DNA from: Physcia stellaris | Lineage: Eukaryota > Ascomycota > Lecanoromycetes > Caliciales > Physciaceae | DNA length: 64,000 nt | NCBI GenBank assembly: GCA_018902385.1 | Contig: JABSSW010000026.1 | Location: forward strand, 1-64,000 | Reading direction: 5' to 3' | In this document: positions 49,016 to 59,804 of the stretch, piece after piece | Position numbering within the stretch: position 1 is the first letter of the stretch | Layout: each line of letters starts with the position of its first letter | Made by a program: the position numbers and the translations under genes | Notes under the pieces: generated by a model | What the model saw: the letters and a program-made list of their open reading frames with translations, nothing else | Told to the model about the DNA's origin: nothing | Databases searched by the model: none

Positions 49016-49828
49016 ATGAAGGTAAGCATGTTTTCCCTTTTGTCTCCCTGTAGCCTTACATCTAGTAGTATTGCTATAGATCCCGCTGCTTAGCCATCTA
49101 CTTCACATAACATCAGCGACACATTCGCTGAACATCTCATCTAGATACTCGAAACCCAATCCGCAACCCTCACCAACTACGAAGTCCTCTCCCACATCCA
49201 ATCCCTGCGCTCTCGCGCCGTCGAGGAGCACCTAGCCAGCGCCAAAAAGGCAGACCCATAGGCGAAGAGCCAGCACTCAAGAGCTCGAACTATGAAACCG
49301 TCCTCACAGATGTCAGTCCCTTATAATGCCTTCTATTAACCCCCAACCCTCGCTCAAAACTCATCGTTAATTACATTTATATTGATACAGCTAGAAACGC
49401 ACCTCACGCCACACGCCAGCCACCATACTCCCCGCCCACCACCTCACTACTCCTCTCCCCCCTACACCTCGCCCTCCACGCTCCCCGCCCTAATCGCATC
49501 CCTCAAACCCTACAACCTGCTCAAATCCGAAGTGCTCATGATCGCGAACCTCAGGCCCGAGAATGTACCGCAGCTGCTACCGATCGTGGAGGAGCTGGAT
49601 ATTCGGTTTAGTGATGAGGAACAGAGCGAGATGCTGCAGATAATTGGGGATGTATTGGGGCGGGAGGAGGAGGGAATGGGAGATGAGGAGGGGGATGGGG
49701 AAGGAGGGCAGGCGGCTAATGGACATGTGCACGATGGTAGGAGTGAAGAGCTGAATGGATATCGTGGGTCTCCGGAACTGATCCACGCGCATGAAGGGGA
49801 GGATGAGGAGATGGAGGAGGATCGGTGA
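49016..49828 (+). CDS. RPC17: RNA polymerase III subunit Rpc9 (Rpc17/CRCP), 6-bp first exon, apparent 1-nt frame break
   Basis: Forms the Pol III stalk with Rpc25 and helps recruit TFIIIB. The family start M-K-(I/V)-L-E is split: exon 1 is just ATGAAG (49016-49021), then GTAAGC...TCTAG, then ILETQSATLTNYEVL from 49,145. Exon 2 ends at 49,311 (intron 49312-49390) and exon 3 (49391-49828) carries SEVLMIANLRPENVPQLLPIVEELDIRFS, the conserved C-terminal block, followed by an acidic tail. Between KKADP and PALKSSNYETVLTD the frame shifts by one base at the CCC run 49,255-49,257. One extra base there gives 203 residues and an unbroken family match. The cause may be a sequencing error or a real lesion. 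Confidence 0.85.
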
Positions 49829-50047
49829 TGAGGATGATGAACCCTCTTTCCCTTCGCAAGGGCGAGGAATGAGGTTGTGGAGGAAGCGAATGCTGTTGGT
49901 GGAAGTGCTGGGACCAAGTGCTGGAACCGGACTTCTGTTGTTATAAAAGATGGTCTGGGAAAAGATAATTCGACGGGGTCATGAGTCTCGAATGTCGGAG
50001 CTCTGTCAAGGCTTTTTCTAGGGCAACGTCAATGCTGCTGCTATGTC

Positions 50048-51028
50048 TCAAGCGATCATGTCTCCATGTCCTGAGATAACCTTATGAAAGAGCCTTCGAT
50101 CAGAAGATATAATCAGTCGTCTTGTTCCACGATCAGTGAAATAGATGTAGCTGAAGAACCGTCGAGGAAGCAGTGATACAATCAAAGACCCTACAGTATC
50201 TGCCACCAACCAGAAGCAAAGCAGCCACCACCCTCTAATCCTCCCCCTCCCCCCCCCTCCCCCTCCCCTCCCCCTCCCCTCCCCCTCCCCTCCCCTAAAA
50301 AGTCCTCCACCCCTCCCCCCAATAACCATCTTCGACCCCATCTCCCTGTGCTCGGGACTCGGCTGCACCCACACCTCCCTCGCATCCCCAACCCGCCCAA
50401 CCCCAAACTTCCCCTCACAAAACCTAACCACAGCCTCAATCTCCCGCCTACTCAGCTTCTCCAGCGCCTCCTCGTCGATTAGATCCCGCTGGCTCCGGTC
50501 GCCCTTCCTCAGCGTCTCGATCTTAGCGATGAAGTCCCGAGCATCATCCAGACCGCTGTCGCCAGGCCAGGCGGAGGCGAATACTTCGCTGCTGGAGACG
50601 TTGCCGTACCTATTCGTGCATGGGTTGGTCAGCTTCGCCATCTCCCTTCCCTCATCCCTCCACCCCCTTCCCTAACTCCCCACCAAACCCAAAAAGCCAA
50701 AAAAGAAAATCAAAACCCACCAAGCCCTAGCATTCTCATAATCCCCCTCAACGCGATGTAGTATGCCATGCAGAAACATGCCCTCCACCGCCGGTTCCGC
50801 CTGCATGTGTCGGACCAGGAAGTGCGCGGCCGGCAGATCGCCGTTCAGGATGTGGAGCGCCGCTTCGAGGGTCGGGTGCAGTTGCAGCGCTGCGATGGGG
50901 CCGGTGAGGGAGGGGGAGAGGATGCGGGGCGGGGGTAGGACGGGGCAAGCGGGGGTGAGGAGGGTGTGGAGGAGGGTGGGGAAGGTGGGGGAGGTGGGGC
51001 GTGGGGGAATTGGAGGGAGGGGGAGCAT
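50048..51028 (-). CDS. Conserved hypothetical protein, function unknown
   Basis: Two exons (51028-50721 and 50609-50048) join in frame to 289 residues across a 111-bp intron (GTGGGT...GAATAG). The best-ordered part spans the splice: LEAALHILNGDLPAAHFLVRH, GMFLHGILHRVEGDYENARAW|YGNV, then a charged helical segment (EEALEKLSRREIEAVVRFCEGKFG). This pattern recurs in fungal proteins of unknown role in my memory. The last ~90 residues are glycine-rich and then hydrophobic. They derive from a (CCCCT)n tract at 50,240-50,300, so the true stop may come earlier or the frame may shift there. Confidence 0.65.
50240..50300. repeat. CCCCT-type low-complexity tract
   Basis: An imperfect run of ccctcccc units inside the 3' part of the hypothetical gene. 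On the coding strand it gives the GRGRGGGGGGRGR segment. Confidence 0.7.
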
Positions 51029-51698
51029 TTTTCTTGCGCTTGCTGGGGTGGATGGATTTTGGGGGATAGGAGGGGGATTGGAGGGTGGAGGTAGAGGAGT
51101 GAGATAGGTTGATATAGAGTTGAGGAACCTAAAAACGCGGAGGTTCTGATAGTTGAGAGGTTTTTCTGGGGCAGGGAAGCTGCGAAGAATAGTGTCTACG
51201 AGTCCAGGAAGTAGAGAAATGGAGCGAGATGTGAACTCAGGTACATACCGCTAGAGAGCGAACCAGGAAAGATAGTCTCTTGAGTTGGACATCGTGGACG
51301 TCATGACGCGGGAAAGCGACGCTCGGGAACGTGAGCATTCGGTTCGTAACTATGTATTATTTGAAAGGGGAAACGGAATGAGAAGAAGGACTCAATTGAG
51401 AGATTGCGTGCTGTCTACCTCGTACTTTAATTTGTCTAGGCGATGTGCAGCCTGGAATTGAAGCATGCTAAGTATTGGCTTGAAAGGAACAGGGGTTTTC
51501 ATGGTTGTAGAGACTATCAATGTCCGAACCATATGTTCATGGAGCCGAAACAGAGGATAATCTTGTCTCGAGAAAGATATCTGAGGCTCCTTGTGCAACA
51601 GAAGGCATCCAGACACTGCACCAGAGCCATTTACAAAAAGACGCCAGCCACCATCCACGCCATCATATCCACAATTACAGCCTCGAACAGAGATCACA
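51029..51698. other. Intergenic, no gene seen
   Basis: Upstream flank of the hypothetical gene and 3' flank of NOP58. No feature recognised. Confidence 0.5.
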
Positions 51699-54204
51699 TC
51701 ACTCAGTGTGCTTGCTCTTCTTCTTTTTCTTCTTCTCACTCTTCTCAACCTTCTCAGCCACCTCACCGTCCTCCTCTCTCTTTCGCTTCTTCCCAGTGCC
51801 ATTCACATCACCATTGGTTTCCTTCGTCTTCATTCCGGCCTTTTCAGCTGCTTTCTTGGCCTTCTTGATCTCCTTCTTACTGATTGCGACCGGCTTACCG
51901 TCTTCGTCGAAGTTGATCTCCCCTCTCTCAAGTTTCCGCTTATACCGCGCTATCGACAGTCCAGCTTGCTTGGCTGGGACTTTGTATTGCTCGTCTTCCC
52001 TGCCCTCCCGTCTCTCGAGCTGTTCAGCTCGCTTCAGTCGCCGTTCTTTACGATCGAGTCTTCTTGCAAGCTTCTCTTTTCGTATTCGGCGGGCTTCACT
52101 TCGTTCTGCTGATAGTGCGAGCTTCCGCTCGTGCCTCTCCTTCTTTCGAGCTTTCTTAGCCACTTTTGTGTTCCCAAGGATAGAAGACTGCCAATTACTT
52201 TCTTGTTGTGTGGGGGAGTCGGGAGAGTCGGGGGTGTCTGCTGATACGGTAGATATGGTTTCGGACTTGTCGTCGGCGCCAGCTGTGGCGTCAGGCTCGG
52301 CATCTTTTCCATAAGTGCCATTGGTAGTGGGTACGTTGCCGTCGTCACCGTTAGTCTCAGGGGCAGTCTCAACAAAAGGAGGTTGTGTTAGTGTAGGCAC
52401 ATCTTTCATAGGGGCATCTTCCTCTTCGGACTTTTCGTCATCCGAACCATCGTCGCTTTCTGCTGGTTCCTCTGCGATCTCTTCAATCAACTTCTTGCCA
52501 TTCGTCTTATTTTCTTGGGAAGCGGAGATCTTGATGTCATCTTTTTTGCTTTCCTGAGAAGACTTCATCAACGAGGCTAATGCAGCCGGCTCATCACCAA
52601 CTAGACCATCGGCGTCAGGATTGTATTTTCGAGCCTCCTTTACCTCCCATTTCCCCGGTCCAGAAGACACTCCATTTGGACCTATAGCGACACCTTTGGA
52701 CCGCAATGGCTTGCCCTCCAAAGCCGCTAACCGTCGCTCAAGCTTCAATCTATTCAATTGGCTAAGTTTAGCACGTTCGTCTTCAGGTGTGTTTTCTGCA
52801 TCTGCGTCCCAGTCATGTAAAGCATCGACGCGGATGCCTAACGACGTTTTGGTGGCCAACATACGAGCAATCTTGCCCTTATTCTTGCCGGTGGCTTGAC
52901 CTATTAAAGACGCGTGATAGAGTAGACCATATTTAGGAGTGTCGTGTTTGGTCTTGAGAGCTCGGAAGAGTGCTTTCTCGGCTCCAAGAATCTGAATTGT
53001 ACTGGCCGGACTCTTCGCTAGGTTCATCAAGCTACCTGCGTGCGCAATGAGACGAGCTCCTACCAGGTCACCGACCAATGCTGTCAAGTTAGGAGCGATG
53101 GCAGCCATTCGTGCCGTGAGATAATTAGATAATTGTGAGCGGTATTCGGTGAAGCTTACGACTTGTTCGGCAAGTGCTTGGATATTTTCTAGGTCATCTG
53201 TCGTGATTTCAGTACCCATCGATATTTCTGCTGCAGATTTGACGGCTGCCTCGATCTCTTCAGGTAGTATTTCGGCCAAGTCCGCATTAGCAGCGCTAGA
53301 TCGCATGCCCATCTTCAGTATCACACGTGAGTAGGCTAGATTGTCATTGACAATGCGTCCCATCTCGGGGAAATGCCAGCCGTACCACTCTTTTACCCTC
53401 ATCGCGTATGTATTAAGCTCCTTGTCTAAGTCATCCAAGAGCGCAATGGCTTGTACAATCATTGTGTCGACTTTGTCAGGCGAGAATTTGAGCTTGTGTC
53501 TTGATAATGAGTGTGATAGACCCAAAGACATTGTCGCGATATCCTGAGGTAGGAGACCTGGGATCAAGGAGGGAAGATGGTTTCGAATGGCGCGGTAGAG
53601 ATCGGAGGTTGACGAATCGGACACGATATTGAGGGAGAATTGTGGAAGTTTGTTAATAGCACCAGCTATATCACACATCAGCGACACCATTTTGCCGTCT
53701 GAAAAAGCCCATACCGAGCTTGGGGTCGGCGACCGCCAGCGAGACCTTCTTCTCATCTTTGATTGAGTCAAGTAACGTGGATAGCCGGGGTGTGACTTTG
53801 CCTTCCACCAGTGCCGCGGTTTGTTCAAGAGCTTCAAAAAGTCAGCTTATGTTTAAGAGTGCCAAATAAAACAGCATACCTGTGACAGCGCTATCGAATT
53901 TATGGAAGTCTTTGAGCTTCAAGCTATTGGGCGCGAAGTACGAATTAGCCTTGGCTTTGAGCTTCAGATGCTCGAATTCTTGTGCGATGCGGTTGCTCAA
54001 AGACATAGAGAAGATATAGGATCGAAACGTACAGGCTACAGATGCCCTCAGCAGATTCGTCTTCGCCGGATATTCGGTCGCCCTTTAGAATTTTGGAGCT
54101 TTTGGCTTTGAGGAGGGCGTAACCAACAGGAGTTTCTCTGGAATATTGTTAGCCTATGCCAGTAACATGGGAATGTTGACAGACTGAAGAACGAAAAGAC
54201 CCAT
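51699..54204 (-). CDS. NOP58: Nop58, box C/D snoRNP core protein
   Basis: A scaffold of box C/D snoRNPs that guide rRNA 2'-O-methylation in the nucleolus. Five exons (54204-54185, 54137-54033, 53923-53880, 53831-53715, 53665-51699) sum to 750 residues in a continuous frame. The first exon is 20 bp (MGLFVLQ). The N-terminal domain reads [31 protein letters not shown] and [12 protein letters not shown]. The Nop domain carries [31 protein letters not shown], the RNP-binding signature, near residue 370. The C-terminus is long, acidic then strongly basic ([10 protein letters not shown], ending [13 protein letters not shown]). Yeast Nop58 is about 511 residues, so the tail is extended. Confidence 0.95.
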
Positions 54205-54432
54205 GATGAAGGAAGGCGCGCTGCACGATTGCGCGAATGAATACTGTGAAGCGTCCTCGCTCTTTCCCAGTCACTTTCGATTTCCGGTGGGAGAGCGGAG
54301 AAATTCAACTTCTCGCTAAATTTCAATCTCAAGCTTTCGGCCCGCCAAGCCGGCTAGCGCAATATTCTATCAAGAGGAACAGAATGTTCGCCGCAACAAC
54401 CTCAAGGTCATATCGAGAGATTGCTAAGTAAT
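54205..54432. promoter_or_regulatory. Short divergent promoter, NOP58 / V-ATPase subunit d
   Basis: Only 228 bp separate the two start codons, so the two genes probably share a bidirectional promoter. No specific element could be named. Confidence 0.55.
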
Positions 54433-55687
54433 ATGGAGGGACTTTTTTACAATGTTAATGGCGGGTGAGTTCAAGGGAGTCGTTACCAATTCAAACCAGG
54501 CACTTTCGCTGACAACTTCAGCTACGTGGAAGGCATCGTCCGAGGATACCGGAACACTCTCTTGACCGGACAGAACTACAACAACCTTACTCAGTGCGAA
54601 ACGATAGATGGTATATTCAACCTTGTAAAGATGGTTAAAAAGCTCACGTATTGCCAGATGTAAAGCTACAATTATCCCCCGCTTACGGCGACTTCCTTGC
54701 CTCCCTGCCGCCTAACCCTTCGACCTCCTCATTAGCGGACAAAACCACGGACAAACTTGTCGCGGAGTTCAGATACGTGCAAGGTCAAGCGACTGGGACA
54801 CTGGCCAAGTTCATGGAATATCTGACATATGGCTACATGATTGACAACGTCGCTCTTCTCATTACTGGCACCCTACACGAGCGAGATACTCGAGAATTGT
54901 TGGAACGATGTCATCCTCTTGGTTGGTTCGAAACAATGCCAGTACTTTGCGTCGCCACCAATATCGAAGAGCTCTACAACTCTGTACTGATAGAAACCCC
55001 ACTAGCGCCATACTTCAAGGGTTCGCTCTCGCACCAGGATCTAGATGAGCTGAACATTGAAATTGTTCGCAACACGCTGTACAAGAATTACCTCGAGGAC
55101 TTCTACCGTTTCGTTAATGAGCATCCCGAGCTGACGGGTACACCGACCGCGGAGACTATGAGTGAAATTCTTGAGTTTGAGGCAGATCGAAGAGCTATCA
55201 ATATCACATTAAATTCCTTTGGCACCGAACTCTCCAAGCAGGATCGAAAAAGGCTATATCCCGACTTCGGCAAGCTCTACCCCGAAGGAACCTTGATGCT
55301 CTCAAGAGCGGACGATGTTGAAGGCGTCGGCCTTGCTGTCAGTGGCGTCCAGGACTACAAGTCATTTTTCGACACGGTTGGGGGTGGCATGAACAGCTCT
55401 GGTCCCGGAAACATGAGTGGAGGTAGTGGGAGTGATGGCAAAAGCCTGGAAGACCTGTTTTATCAAAAAGAGATGGAGATCTCGAAGGGAGCCTTTACAA
55501 GACAATTCACCCACGCTGTGATCTATGCCTGGGTGAGGTTAAGGGAGCAGGTTAGCAAGATTGAGCCCAGAGTTTTGATTGAGCCGCACTGATTTGCCTT
55601 TAGGAAATCCGCAATATCACATGGATCGCCGAATGCATTGCACAAAACCAGAAGGAGCGGATAGGGAATTATATCAGCGTCTTTTGA
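54433..55687 (+). CDS. VMA6: V-type ATPase V0 subunit d
   Basis: A cytosolic-side V0 subunit linking the proton-conducting ring to the V1 central stalk at the vacuolar membrane. Exons 54433-54464, 54522-54610, 54658-55550 and 55604-55687 sum to 365 residues, all phases consistent. The sequence begins MEGLFYNVNGGYVEGIVRGY, the family start. It continues with EYLTYGYMIDNVALLITGT, HPLGWFETM, LYKNYLEDFY and FEADRRAINITLNS, then FPDFGKLYPEG-type and the C-terminal NITWIAECIAQNQKERI. A Gly/Ser-rich insert near residue 290 (GGGMNSSGPGNMSGGSGS) slightly lengthens it compared with yeast Vma6 (345). Confidence 0.95.
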
Positions 55688-56399
55688 AGGGTAGGATATG
55701 AGGCATGGGAGGCGTTCAGGGGCAGCTGCGTGTAATGTATCGTCTTGTTCTTGTACGTATTTCTGCAGGTGCCGTTGATTGTCCTGGTACTTCAATCGCT
55801 AGAGCGCCCCTCTCAAGCATCTCGGCCAGCAGAGGATACACTCCTCACGTCAACGCGGTCTCGGTCAGCCAAAGAGTTTCACAACTATTTCGTGATCTGT
55901 CCCATTTCCTCTTCTCTCCCCCCTTCTCTTCCCCACCTTCCCCACCCACCATCCATAGTCTAAGTAATCCCCTCCCTCTCCCTTCCGTTGTAGCACCAGA
56001 ACCGTCCACTTATCAGATATCTTATCGTATTATTGTGGTATTATATTACATCGTGGTGCAAGGACCCGAGAAAGCAGTTTCATTACGGCTGGATGAAGGA
56101 CATCCAGGTGAAATGGAGCCAAGGAATTGAAAAATAAGTAGAAAACTTGAGTGCGCCTCAGGAAGTTGGAAGGTGACTAGGAGTGGAGGAGGGCAGGGGG
56201 GACAGACAGGGGAAGGAGACAAAATAAAGGCCGAAAGTCCGTAGGAATCTAATCTGATGCGTAAGACGAGGCGTCGCAACCTCATGCCCCAACAAAATAT
56301 ATGTTTGTTTTGTTTTGTTTTATTCGGTTCTGATATTAAACTCTTATCTTTTTCTCTGCGGTCACGTTTCAACTCATCTCCTCCCTCCTCTCACCTCCC
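55688..56399. other. Convergent 3' flanks, no gene seen
   Basis: Pyrimidine-rich stretches and a ttttgttttgtttta run near 56,307. These look like 3' UTR sequence. Confidence 0.5.
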
Positions 56400-57566
56400 C
56401 TATACAACACTGAAATCATACCGTGCCCACACGACCGCAGGCCCCGTCTCGACGCTATAGATCTGATACTGCTCCTGGCCCCACTCAGGGTGATTAATCC
56501 CATCGATCCACTGCTGCGTCTCGATCACTATGCATCCATACTGGGGCACATACGCCGCCCCACCAGCACCACGCCGCTGACTCCCCTTGACCGGAATCGT
56601 CCCATCAAGATTATCGCACGTATAAACCTGCAAACTCTGCTGGTTGGTAAAGACATCCATCCTAATACCCGTAGCCCCACTCTCCAAACCCAGCACACCA
56701 ACATCCATCGCCTCCGGCCCCGCACCCCGCGGCCGGTCCAGGATAAACGCATTGTCGTACCCTGTGCACCCGGTCCCGCAGCCATCCACCGCCTGCGCAA
56801 TGTCGCGCCCGATGGGTTTCGGGGACGTGAAGTCCAGGTAGGTACCCTGCACGGCGGCGAGCGCGCCGGTGGGCACCTCGATGCCGTCGAAGGGGATGTA
56901 GCGCGCGGAATAGGGCATGTGCAGCGTGTCGTTGAGGACCGTGCTGCCGGCGGCGGAGACGAAGGCGCCGAGGTTCCAGTAGATGTGGTTCGCGAGCATG
57001 ATGGGTGTGGGCTCGTCAAGGGGGATGGAGACTAGGCGCGAGGTCCAGCTTGGACCCGAAGAGGAGGTGGAGGAGGAGACGGTGTAGGTTGCGTAGGTGA
57101 TAATGGTGCCCGGGAAGCCTTCGTAGCCTGGGTCCAGCAGGGAGAAGGTTATGCTGCTCGCGTTGCTGGAGACGACGGTCCAGTTGCGCTGGTCGTAGCC
57201 GGTAGTCCCCCCGTGGAGGGTGTCGCTGCCGTTGTGCTCGTTGGTCGGGATGTGGGATGTCCTGCCGTCGATGGTGAAGGTGCCGTTTTTGATGCGGTTC
57301 GCGTAGCGTCCGACGATGGGGCCGTAGTAGGTGTGTACGGTGTTGGTGTCGTTGATGTATTGGGCGGGATCATCGTAGCCGAGGACGACATCTTGGGGGT
57401 TTCCGTTTTTGTCGTTGACGAATAGGTTGGTGAGGCGGGCTCCGTACGGGATGAAGGTCGCATTGATCCCAGGCGCTGCTATTGTGTACTTCTGGAGAGG
57501 AGAGGAGCTTTGCGCTGAGATCAAAGGGAGTAGAAGAAGAGGGGCATAGGGTACCAGGGGATACAT
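56400..57566 (-). CDS. Secreted aldose 1-epimerase (mutarotase)
   Basis: Catalyses interconversion of the alpha and beta anomers of aldoses such as galactose. A single 388-residue exon. The N-terminus (MYPLVPYAPLLLLPLISAQS) is a typical signal peptide cleaved after SAQ or nearby, so the enzyme is extracellular. Family motifs: FIPYGARLTNLFVND, VVLGYDD, YYGPIVGRYANRI, NEHNGSDTLHGG (first conserved His), MLANHIYWNLGAF (catalytic His) and CIVIETQQWIDGINHPEW (catalytic Glu). Several N-glycosylation sequons (NGT, NGS, NDT, NAS) support secretion. Neighbouring secreted glycosidases suggest a shared role in extracellular sugar release. Confidence 0.92.
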   Translation of the reverse strand: MYPLVPYAPLLLLPLISAQSSSPLQKYTIAAPGINATFIPYGARLTNLFVNDKNGNPQDVVLGYDDPAQYINDTNTVHTYYGPIVGRYANRIKNGTFTIDGRTSHIPTNEHNGSDTLHGGTTGYDQRNWTVVSSNASSITFSLLDPGYEGFPGTIITYATYTVSSSTSSSGPSWTSRLVSIPLDEPTPIMLANHIYWNLGAFVSAAGSTVLNDTLHMPYSARYIPFDGIEVPTGALAAVQGTYLDFTSPKPIGRDIAQAVDGCGTGCTGYDNAFILDRPRGAGPEAMDVGVLGLESGATGIRMDVFTNQQSLQVYTCDNLDGTIPVKGSQRRGAGGAAYVPQYGCIVIETQQWIDGINHPEWGQEQYQIYSVETGPAVVWARYDFSVV

Positions 57567-58172
57567 GGCGAGAAGGAGCTACTGAGTAGACGGAAAAAGG
57601 GTAACTTTCGTGAGAGAGGAGGAGAATGACCAAGGAGAGGTACCTAGATCTGATATCGGAAATCGTACGGGGACGCGGTCAATCACCATCGTCATTCTTC
57701 GAGCTTCACCAGCTTTTGCGGGGTTGGTGCAAGGTACGAGCGCGATAGATTGGTATTATCTGCAGTCCATCGTGCCCGGACGTAAGCCATGATGCAATTC
57801 GGTCTTACAAGCATCATGCAGGGCAATAGAAGGTGCATCTCTCGCAAGTCATGGCGATGAGCCTGTCTCGGGGAAGCTTCCTTTTGGAGAAAAGAAGAAG
57901 GCGGACAAGCGACAGAGCGAGGCTGGAAAACAGAGAAGGCGGGGAATCCCTGCTCTCCCCGCATCTACCAACAAGATTCAGACCTACCTGCTAACCATCT
58001 GTGGTATAAAAGCTGTGTGAGCCTATCATGAAATGTGATGATATGATAGTTTTTGCAAAGCGAATAGATAAAGGATGTATTTTTGAACACAGAGAATGCC
58101 GATTTGATAATCTCTTGCAAGCGGGCTGCCGCTGCCTCCTTCTAAGCTCTATTCTACCCGAAACCAAAAGAA
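57567..58172. other. Intergenic, no gene seen
   Basis: Promoter of the epimerase gene and 3' flank of the GH26-type gene. Confidence 0.5.
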
Positions 58173-59804
58173 CTACATATACCTACAGCATGTCCCAAAA
58201 AGCTCCAAAATTGAAAAATTGGAAGCCGAAAAAACGCCTTCGTCTCGGAACAAGTGCCTCAAAAGCGGACTCCAATTACCCGAGCACCTCCTCGCAATAT
58301 CGACCCCATGGCTCGCAACATAAAAGTACGCCTCCTTGTTATACTCGAACCAAGAAAAGCCCTTATAATTCTCACAGCTGCTCTTCGCCTGCTCGCCAGA
58401 CAGCTGCTCCAACCACTGCCTCTTAGCCTCCTCACTCCCGGCGCCCGTCTCACCAATGACAAAGGGGATACCGTACGGTTTCGAAAAGCGGTCATGGAAG
58501 CCCTTATACGCGTCCTCGAACGAGACTTCGCTCTTCGGGTAGACGTCGATGCCGACGACATGCACCGTCTCCGGGCCAGGCCACCACGCATCCAGCGCCG
58601 CGGAGTCGCCGCCCGCGTTGTTCGGCGACCAGTACATACTCACCATCTCATTATCCTTAACCGCGTCCGCGACCCTCTTCCACGCGGCGACGAACTCGGG
58701 CGCTGTCCCCTTGTAGTCCTTGCCTGCGGGGGTGGCGTACCAGTTCATCTCGTGCCCGAAGCGGAGATACACCTGCACGCCCTGATCCGTGAATTTCTTC
58801 ATCGTGGCCGCGACCTGGCGCGCGACGCTGTCGTCGACCTGCGTGAAGGGGATCCAGGGCTGCACGGAGGCGATGAAGATCGCGCCTTGCAGGTCGCTCG
58901 GGGAGACTTGCGTCAGTTGCGAGTCGTCGTACGTGCTGCTGGTGATTTGCGAGTATTGCCCGAAATAGCAGCCTGGGTGGCCGAGGTTGCTGCTTATGCT
59001 GCTGAAGTCGGTGACTGCTTCCGGGAGCCAGCCTACGGCGATGCCGTTCTTTTGAAGGCAGTTTTTGGGGAGGGTGGGGGTTTTCGTGTTGGTTGAAGAG
59101 GGAGCGGTGTTGGTGGGGGTTGCAGTAGGGTTTTTGAGAGGAGAGGAGTCGATGATCAGGGAGAGGGATGGAGAGCTTGTGATGATTGATGGTCCAGTCC
59201 CAGTGCCAGTGGGGAAAGGGTTGAAACCGGTGCCCGTTGGGAAGGGGTTGAAGCCGGTCCCTGAACCGCCTGTTGGTCCTCCAGTGCCTCCATAGGTGGT
59301 TGTGGGGTAGTATGGGGATTGGGGTCCTGTGTAGGATCGAGACGAAGCGGTATGTGGCCCGCCGTGAGGTCCTCGGTAACGGTACTTCTCAATGTCATGG
59401 GCCCTTCTTTCGATCCTGGGTCCAGGACCTAACGGGCAGATATGGCCTTCGCAATGCGGTACTGGCAAGATTGGCAGGTAGCCTGAGGGTACTCCCGTAC
59501 CGATGGTGCCTGTGGGACAGTACCCTGTACCGGTGCCTGTGGGAAAATACCCTGTACCGGTACCTGTGGGAAAGTACCCTGAACCGGTACCTGTAGGGAA
59601 AAATCCGCCAGAAGGACCGCTATATGGATATGGAGGGATAGTAACTGTGCTGAAGCCAGTTGAGTCGCCGGTGTGATGATGTTTGGGATGATGGTATGGG
59701 AAAGGACCAACTGGCACCGGGACGTAGCTGGGTCGTCGCCATGGCCAAGCTGAAATGGGGGCAGCCGCCAGGGCGAAAAGCGAAAGGGTGGTAGCAGACT
59801 TCAT
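58173..59804 (-). CDS. Secreted GH26-type glycoside hydrolase (beta-mannanase superfamily)
   Basis: The start chosen is Met at 59,804, giving signal peptide MKSATTLSLFALAAAPISA and 543 residues; the frame extends 27 codons further upstream without a signal. Residues ~20-250 form a Pro/Gly/Thr-rich region with GTGTGYFPT repeats, probably an O-glycosylated linker or wall anchor. The catalytic domain follows KNCLQKNGIAVGWLPE. The acid/base motif is YLRFGHEMNWYA and the nucleophile motif FVIGETGA, both in the order expected for clan GH-A family 26. GH26 enzymes mostly cleave beta-mannan, but substrate cannot be set from sequence. The last ~40 residues after VDIARR look unrelated and may hide a splice site. 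Confidence 0.82.
   Translation of the reverse strand: MKSATTLSLFALAAAPISAWPWRRPSYVPVPVGPFPYHHPKHHHTGDSTGFSTVTIPPYPYSGPSGGFFPTGTGSGYFPTGTGTGYFPTGTGTGYCPTGTIGTGVPSGYLPILPVPHCEGHICPLGPGPRIERRAHDIEKYRYRGPHGGPHTASSRSYTGPQSPYYPTTTYGGTGGPTGGSGTGFNPFPTGTGFNPFPTGTGTGPSIITSSPSLSLIIDSSPLKNPTATPTNTAPSSTNTKTPTLPKNCLQKNGIAVGWLPEAVTDFSSISSNLGHPGCYFGQYSQITSSTYDDSQLTQVSPSDLQGAIFIASVQPWIPFTQVDDSVARQVAATMKKFTDQGVQVYLRFGHEMNWYATPAGKDYKGTAPEFVAAWKRVADAVKDNEMVSMYWSPNNAGGDSAALDAWWPGPETVHVVGIDVYPKSEVSFEDAYKGFHDRFSKPYGIPFVIGETGAGSEEAKRQWLEQLSGEQAKSSCENYKGFSWFEYNKEAYFYVASHGVDIARRCSGNWSPLLRHLFRDEGVFSASNFSILELFGTCCRYM
59420..59620 (-). repeat. Coding minisatellite in the GH26-type gene
   Basis: Tandem ~30-bp units encoding PTGTGTGYF, with about four copies between 59,500 and 59,610. 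Similar FNPFPTGTG units lie near 59,210-59,260. Confidence 0.75.

Noticed and set aside
51520-52314. 264-codon plus-strand ORF
   Set aside because: Antisense to the lysine/glutamate-rich C-terminus of NOP58; its Ser/Phe-rich content is a shadow.
53924-54032. Box C/D snoRNA inside the longest NOP58 intron
   Set aside because: No RUGAUGA C box. A lone CTGA is not enough.
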